Below are positions 23,353-27,410 of a stretch of 27,410 bases of DNA, piece after piece. Source of the stretch: an uncultured Kiritimatiellota bacterium (lineage in GTDB: Bacteria; Verrucomicrobiota; Kiritimatiellia; RFP12; UBA1067). Numbering within the stretch: the first letter of the stretch is position 1; each line of letters starts with the position of its first letter. The notes beneath the pieces were generated by a model. That model was not told where the DNA came from. It made no database searches and saw nothing but the letters and a program-made list of their open reading frames with translations. The DNA lies in NCBI GenBank assembly GCA_934654805.1, contig CAKUGW010000030.1:1-27410 (forward strand). Reading direction: 5' to 3'. The position numbers were made by a program, and so were the translations under genes.

Positions 23353-26300
23353 ATGTCGAGTCTGTTGCGGCAAGCCATGTGCGTAAGCCTTGTGGCCCTG
23401 CTGTCCGCCGGCTCGGCGGCAGGACGGGAGCCGTCCGCCGCCGAGCTGGTGGCGCAGGCGGGCCAAGGTCCGTTCATGCAGTTCACGGAAGCCAGTCTGC
23501 AGACGGCGCGTCTGCGCGTGGCGGAAGATGACGGCGGGCGCGCGTGGTGGCAGGGGCTCAAGTCTCGCGCCGACCGTTTCCTGGCGGAGCCGACGGAGGT
23601 CCCGGACTGTGAAGGGGCCTGCGGGCATTACATCTACTTCTGCACGAACTGCGCGGAGACGCTCACGGCCCTCTCGCCGCGCCGTCACGTCTGTCCCACA
23701 TGCGGCGCGGCCCATTCGGGCATCCAGTACGACCGCGTCTACGCCAGCAGTCGCCATGGCCGTGCGCAGGACGTCGTCGAGACGCTGGGGCTGGCCTTTG
23801 CGTTGACGGGGCAACGCGCGTACGGCGAAAAGGCCAAGGCGTATCTGCTCGGCTATGCGGAGAGATACGGATCCTATGAGCTGCACAACAACGAGGGCTG
23901 GGGGGCGGTTGACGAGAAGGGAAGGCGGCGCCCGCACCTGGCGCGCGCCCACGCCCAGCCGCTGGACGAGGCCGTGTGGCTGATTGCGCTGCTGCGCGGC
24001 TTCGACGCCACGCGCACGCTCTTTTCCGATGCGGAGCGAGAGATGGTGTCCGACCGGCTCTTCCGCCCGGCGGCGCAGGTCGTGCGCGACGACAACTTCG
24101 GCATCCAGAACCACGAATGCTGGCATCTGTCCGCCTATGGGCTGGCGGGGCTTGCCCTGGGGGACGTGACGCTCGTCACGGAGGCGATCGACGGGCGGAC
24201 GGGCCTGAAGCAGCAACTCGCCTGCGGCGTCCTGTCGGACGGCCTGTGGTATGAGGGCTCGCCGGGCTATCACCTCTACGCGCTCAACGCCCTGCGTCCG
24301 ATGGTCATGGCGCTGGCGAATCTCGGCTTCCCCGTGCCGGAATCGTACCGCAAGATGTTTTCCGCTCCACTGGAAATGCTGACGCCCGACTGGAAGCTGC
24401 CCAGCGTCAACAACGGCGGGGCGCCCTCCTTTGCCGGGAGCGGGCAGTCGGAGCTTTACGAATGCGCGTGGACTTGGTGGGGAGATCCTGTCTTCGCCGC
24501 CAAGCTGGCCCAGGGCCGCCGGGCGACGAAGGAATACGTGTTCCTGGGTACGCCGCTGGGCGCGGCAGGCTCGGCGCAGCTGCCGTTCGGGAGCCGCGAT
24601 TTCGAGGGCATGGGGCTTGCCGTCCTGCGGACGCGTACGCCCGGCTGCACGAATGCGATGCCCGACAACTACGTGGCGATCGACTACGGGCCGAACGGCA
24701 ACGGCCATGGACATCCCGACAAGCTGAACCTGATTCTCTACGGGCACGGGCAGCCGATTGCGGAGGACTTCGGCAGCATCTCGTACGGGGCGCAGAAGCA
24801 GTGGCAGTGGTACCGTTCCTCGCTGGCGCACAACGAGCTGGTGATGGATGGACGCAACCAGAGGCGCGGACGGGGCCGGCGCCTGTTCTTCAGCGGCGAC
24901 CCCGAGACGCCGCGCGGCGCCTTTGACGGGGGCGACGCCTATCCGGGCGCCCGTGTGCGCCGCGCCGTGGCCCTGCACGGCGATTGCGTGTTCGACCTCG
25001 TGTGGACGGAGTCGGACGAGGCCCATGACTGGGAGTGGGCGTTCCATGCGCGTGGCGAGGCGGAGACCTCGATTCCGTCTTCCGCGCCCGTCACGCTGCC
25101 GCCGCCGGACCTGCACGGCAACTTCGGCTGGGGCCGGGAGGCGGACGGCTCACAGGCGTGGTCGTGGGTCTCGGATGTCCGCGAGGGAACTCTGGACGGC
25201 ACCTGGTCGGCGACGTGGCGCAGCTCGGACGGCTCGGCCGTTTTGGGTGTCGTTCAGGCTGTGCGCGACCTCGACGCGGACTGCCCGGCTGTTGGACGTC
25301 TTCGGACGGGCGGCGGCAGCGGCATTCCGCAAGACGTCCGCTGTGACTTGGCTGTTCCGCGCGTCTCGGGGCGCCGTCTGCTCTTTGCGAGTGTGCTGTT
25401 GCCGGGCAAGGAGGCGTCGGCGGCTCAGATTCGCTCGTGCGGCCGACTCCCAGACGGCTCGTTGCGCCTGACCGCGCGCGTACGCTTCCGAGACTATGAG
25501 ATGACCGTGTCGCCTGCGGGCGTCGTCGATTTCGTGAAAAGGCCAAGTTCAGATTTTCCGCCGCCGAACTACTGGTGTACGTGGTCGACTCAGAGGCTCA
25601 CGCTGAAGGAAAGCCGGGCCGCGCGGAAGCTCCAGTTTCAGGGCGACCAGGGCGTGTCCGGACAGCGGGCCAACCTAAACGAGCGGGTGCTGTTTGACGC
25701 AGACGGCTGGGCGCGCACCTATTGGCCTGACATTCGCAAGGACCTCTTCCTGCTGCTGGACGACGGCTGGGACGTGCCGGCGGGGGCGATGCCGGACGCG
25801 AACGGGCTTTCGGCCTTCGGCTCTCTTGTGCCGGATGCGCAGCGCTTTGCGTCGTTCGGTGCGGCGGACGAGCGCCTCGGCGGACTTGCCCGCGCCATTC
25901 GGGACTGCGGCTGGCGCGGCGCGGCCGTCTGGGTCGCCTGCCAGTCGCCGGGCGAGACGCAGACGAACAGCCTGCCCGCCTCGGATGTCGCTGTGCGGAC
26001 GTCATGGGCCGTGCGTCTGCGGGCTTCGCGCGCGGCGGACGTCCGCTACTGGAAGGTCGACTGGGGCGCACATGGCGGCGATCCGGCGTTCCGCGCGATG
26101 ATCTGCGACGTGCGCGATTCCGTCGCGCCCGGACTGATGGTCGAGAATTGCCTGTGCATGGGGCCCGTCAACGGGCTGACGCGCCGTGCGGACGGCACAT
26201 TCGCGGGGACAGGGCGCTTCGGACTGCCGGCCGACCGCGCCGGATGGGCGGCGGCGCTGGCGAAGTCGGACGTGTGGCGCACGTACGACTATCTGGACCC

Positions 26301-27045
26301 GTTCATGTTCGCGACGACCCTTGACAGGTGCGCGGCGTTTGCCCGGCTTGCGGAAGAGGCCCGGTCACCCGTCCTGCTCAATGTCGAAGGCGCGGCGCTG
26401 CTCGGCGCGGCGCTCGGACACGCGATCGGCGTCATGCGCCGCTACGAGGCGGGCGCAACGCCGTCGGACGAGTCGCTGGCGGTCGCGTGGCAGAGGATCG
26501 CCCCGCCGTTCGGTCACGACTGGGGCCTGACGACGCGCACGAGCGACGAGACGCTTGAGGAGAGCTGGCGTTTTTCGGAGGGATCGACGTGGTTTCGCGC
26601 GGCGTTCGGGAAGCGGCTTTTTCAGCGCGCGCCGGCCGTGATGGCGCGCGGCATGAAGTTGCCGTCGGTGCAGGTGGCGGGCAAACCGCCGTTCGTGTGC
26701 GCGGCGCGCTTCCCGAATGGGGCGCGTGCCCTGGCGTGCCTGCCGCGCCGCGCCGTGGGCGTTGAGGACGTCACGACGCCGGCTGCGGTCGTCCTTGACG
26801 CCCGGCTGGAGGATCGAGCGCCATTCGCGGTCTTCGGGAGGTTTGACCGTCTTGTGCTCGCGCAGGGGATGCCGACGGGCAGCCGAATCCTGGCGCGAGG
26901 CATTCTCGATGCGGCAGCGAAGGACGTGACGGATCTCTGCGCGTGTGCGCCAGACGGGAGCGTCGTCATCCCATTTGCTGTCGTGCCGCCGCCGCAGGGC
27001 GTCTGCACGCCAAACGTCATCCTGACGGCGCAGCTTGAGAAATGA
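23353..27045 (+). CDS. Secreted heparinase/alginate-lyase-type lyase fused to a clan GH-D-like glycosidase domain
   Basis: A 1230-aa protein, start supported by GAGGGAGGGA five bases upstream, with a signal peptide (SLVALLSAGSAAG). N-terminal half (to ~735): a zinc-ribbon-like C97-x2-C100-x13-C114-x2-C117; an alpha-barrel with NHECWH (N253, H254) and EGSPGYHLYA (Y306); and a heparinase II/III beta-sheet domain with NGNGHGHPDKLNL (H452, H454, D456). This spacing resembles the active site of PL17 oligoalginate lyase (N201, H202, Y258, H413 in Alg17c). C-terminal half (~737-1230): YWCTWSTQ, FLLLDDGWDVP and YWKVDWG (D903), like the DDGW and KxD nucleophile motifs of GH36/GH27-type barrels. One unbroken frame spans both. 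A lyase that yields unsaturated ends fits GH88 in the same operon. Substrate (alginate, heparin-like, other) is open. Confidence 0.8.
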   Translation: MSSLLRQAMCVSLVALLSAGSAAGREPSAAELVAQAGQGPFMQFTEASLQTARLRVAEDDGGRAWWQGLKSRADRFLAEPTEVPDCEGACGHYIYFCTNCAETLTALSPRRHVCPTCGAAHSGIQYDRVYASSRHGRAQDVVETLGLAFALTGQRAYGEKAKAYLLGYAERYGSYELHNNEGWGAVDEKGRRRPHLARAHAQPLDEAVWLIALLRGFDATRTLFSDAEREMVSDRLFRPAAQVVRDDNFGIQNHECWHLSAYGLAGLALGDVTLVTEAIDGRTGLKQQLACGVLSDGLWYEGSPGYHLYALNALRPMVMALANLGFPVPESYRKMFSAPLEMLTPDWKLPSVNNGGAPSFAGSGQSELYECAWTWWGDPVFAAKLAQGRRATKEYVFLGTPLGAAGSAQLPFGSRDFEGMGLAVLRTRTPGCTNAMPDNYVAIDYGPNGNGHGHPDKLNLILYGHGQPIAEDFGSISYGAQKQWQWYRSSLAHNELVMDGRNQRRGRGRRLFFSGDPETPRGAFDGGDAYPGARVRRAVALHGDCVFDLVWTESDEAHDWEWAFHARGEAETSIPSSAPVTLPPPDLHGNFGWGREADGSQAWSWVSDVREGTLDGTWSATWRSSDGSAVLGVVQAVRDLDADCPAVGRLRTGGGSGIPQDVRCDLAVPRVSGRRLLFASVLLPGKEASAAQIRSCGRLPDGSLRLTARVRFRDYEMTVSPAGVVDFVKRPSSDFPPPNYWCTWSTQRLTLKESRAARKLQFQGDQGVSGQRANLNERVLFDADGWARTYWPDIRKDLFLLLDDGWDVPAGAMPDANGLSAFGSLVPDAQRFASFGAADERLGGLARAIRDCGWRGAAVWVACQSPGETQTNSLPASDVAVRTSWAVRLRASRAADVRYWKVDWGAHGGDPAFRAMICDVRDSVAPGLMVENCLCMGPVNGLTRRADGTFAGTGRFGLPADRAGWAAALAKSDVWRTYDYLDPFMFATTLDRCAAFARLAEEARSPVLLNVEGAALLGAALGHAIGVMRRYEAGATPSDESLAVAWQRIAPPFGHDWGLTTRTSDETLEESWRFSEGSTWFRAAFGKRLFQRAPAVMARGMKLPSVQVAGKPPFVCAARFPNGARALACLPRRAVGVEDVTTPAAVVLDARLEDRAPFAVFGRFDRLVLAQGMPTGSRILARGILDAAAKDVTDLCACAPDGSVVIPFAVVPPPQGVCTPNVILTAQLEK

Positions 27046-27299
27046 CGTTGACCCGATGAACGGACTGGCCCTGCTCGCGTCCCTCTGGACGCCATTCGCG
27101 AACCCGATTGCGACAGTTCGCTGGGGGCGCGGAATGCCTGAACATTGTCGAACACGCGATTCCGCTTGCGCTGCGGCAGGGCGAGGTGAGGGTCTTCACG
27201 TTCGGCGTAGCCGGACAGGAAACGCGACAGGCACGAAACGTGCCGTAAAACGAAACAGAAACAACAGCATTAGCATCCCATAGCCGCAAAGCCGCTCAG
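27046..27299 (+). other. Post-operon region with a possible frameshifted gene remnant
   Basis: An ATG at 27056 starts a hydrophobic MNGLALLASLWTPFANPIAT, which loses coding character after about 25 codons. From about 27117 another frame reads FAGGAECLNIVEHAIPLALR and continues to a stop at 27246. The two pieces could be a broken short gene, but I recognise no family and neither has a ribosome binding site. Confidence 0.25.
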
Positions 27300-27338
27300 G
27301 TCTAAACGCCTGAATTGGCATTTAGACTTTGCTTTCTT
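27300..27338 (+). terminator. Terminator-like hairpin downstream of the lyase operon
   Basis: GTCTAAACGCC (27300-27310) and GGCATTTAGAC (27317-27327) pair with one mismatch around a six-base loop and are followed by TTTGCTTTCTT. The stem is AT-rich and 255 bases past the stop codon, so the call is moderate. The remaining 70 bases to the window end contain no recognisable gene. Confidence 0.5.
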
Positions 27339-27410
27339 ACGGTTATGGAATAAAGTTTCGAGAGAGGTTTTCAGAAAGTCGTGACCATGTTCCGGAATCT
27401 CCTAGGATTT

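Noticed and set aside
18852..25116. Long minus-strand frames opposite kduD/GH88 and opposite the lyase gene
   Set aside because: The plus strand carries conserved motifs and ribosome binding sites; the minus readings are low-complexity Arg-rich shadows.
27368..27407. Possible third operator near the window end (TTTTCAGAAAG)
   Set aside because: The first ten bases match the half-site, but the GCAAT part is missing and the position 21 bases on matches poorly. The sequence after the window would be needed.
1..27410. CRISPR arrays, tRNA and rRNA genes
   Set aside because: No regularly spaced repeat array longer than three short units, no tRNA cloverleaf and no rRNA-like conserved stretch was noticed on either strand. 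A dedicated search could still find a missed tRNA.

Overview
The window is high-GC DNA, with every intact gene on the + strand. It is dominated by secreted polysaccharide-degrading enzymes, large beta-helix surface proteins and a hexuronate catabolic locus. The gene mix (choice-of-anchor Q / beta-helix proteins, LamG-malectin glycosidases, XylR-type regulators, GatC-like carriers without other PTS parts, AAA/PD-(D/E)XK proteins, GGGGCCTGTCCCC intergenic repeats) best fits a gut- or rumen-type member of Kiritimatiellota/Lentisphaerota (PVC group). That placement is inference from gene content; there is no rRNA or marker gene in the window.

Layout. (1) 2-1876: 3' part of a Gly-rich beta-helix surface protein. 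(2) 1916-6394: a 1492-aa secreted LamG / TIM-barrel / malectin protein, probably a new-type glycosidase. (3) 6744-7973 and 8330-11374: a GH28-like beta-helix protein, then a GH43-GH28-like fusion. Together these look like an arabinan/pectin pair. A clear hairpin terminator follows at 11392. (4) 11430-12786: a decayed island holding three 13-bp GGGGCCTGTCCCC repeats, the 3' end of an ISL3-type transposase (minus strand) and an internal fragment of a restriction-type helicase. (5) 12787-14346: an AAA-ATPase-like/PD-(D/E)XK protein. (6) 14487-27045: the uronate locus. It contains a XylR-type regulator, an operon of GatC-like EIIC, DUF4861-like protein, KduI and KduD, and a second operon of GH88 unsaturated glucuronyl hydrolase, a duplicated surface protein and a lyase-glycosidase fusion. 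The last 365 bases hold a possible gene remnant and a second terminator-like hairpin.

How the uronate locus should work (inference from families): the secreted lyase cuts a uronate-containing polysaccharide, and GH88 releases the unsaturated uronate, which opens to 5-keto-4-deoxyuronate. The GatC-like permease may import it, KduI isomerises it, and KduD reduces the product to 2-keto-3-deoxygluconate. KDG kinase and aldolase are not in the window.

The most striking non-coding signal is a pair of matching control regions, one before each uronate operon. Each has two 19-bp direct repeats exactly 21 bp apart, with the second overlapping a TTTACT -35 box, then a 17-bp spacer and a TATACT -10 box. 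This is the geometry of AraC-type activator sites, and the regulator gene is adjacent. A second pattern is that operon-leading genes have a -10 box only 6-11 nt before the ATG and no Shine-Dalgarno, while operon-internal genes have strong ones. That suggests leaderless mRNAs.
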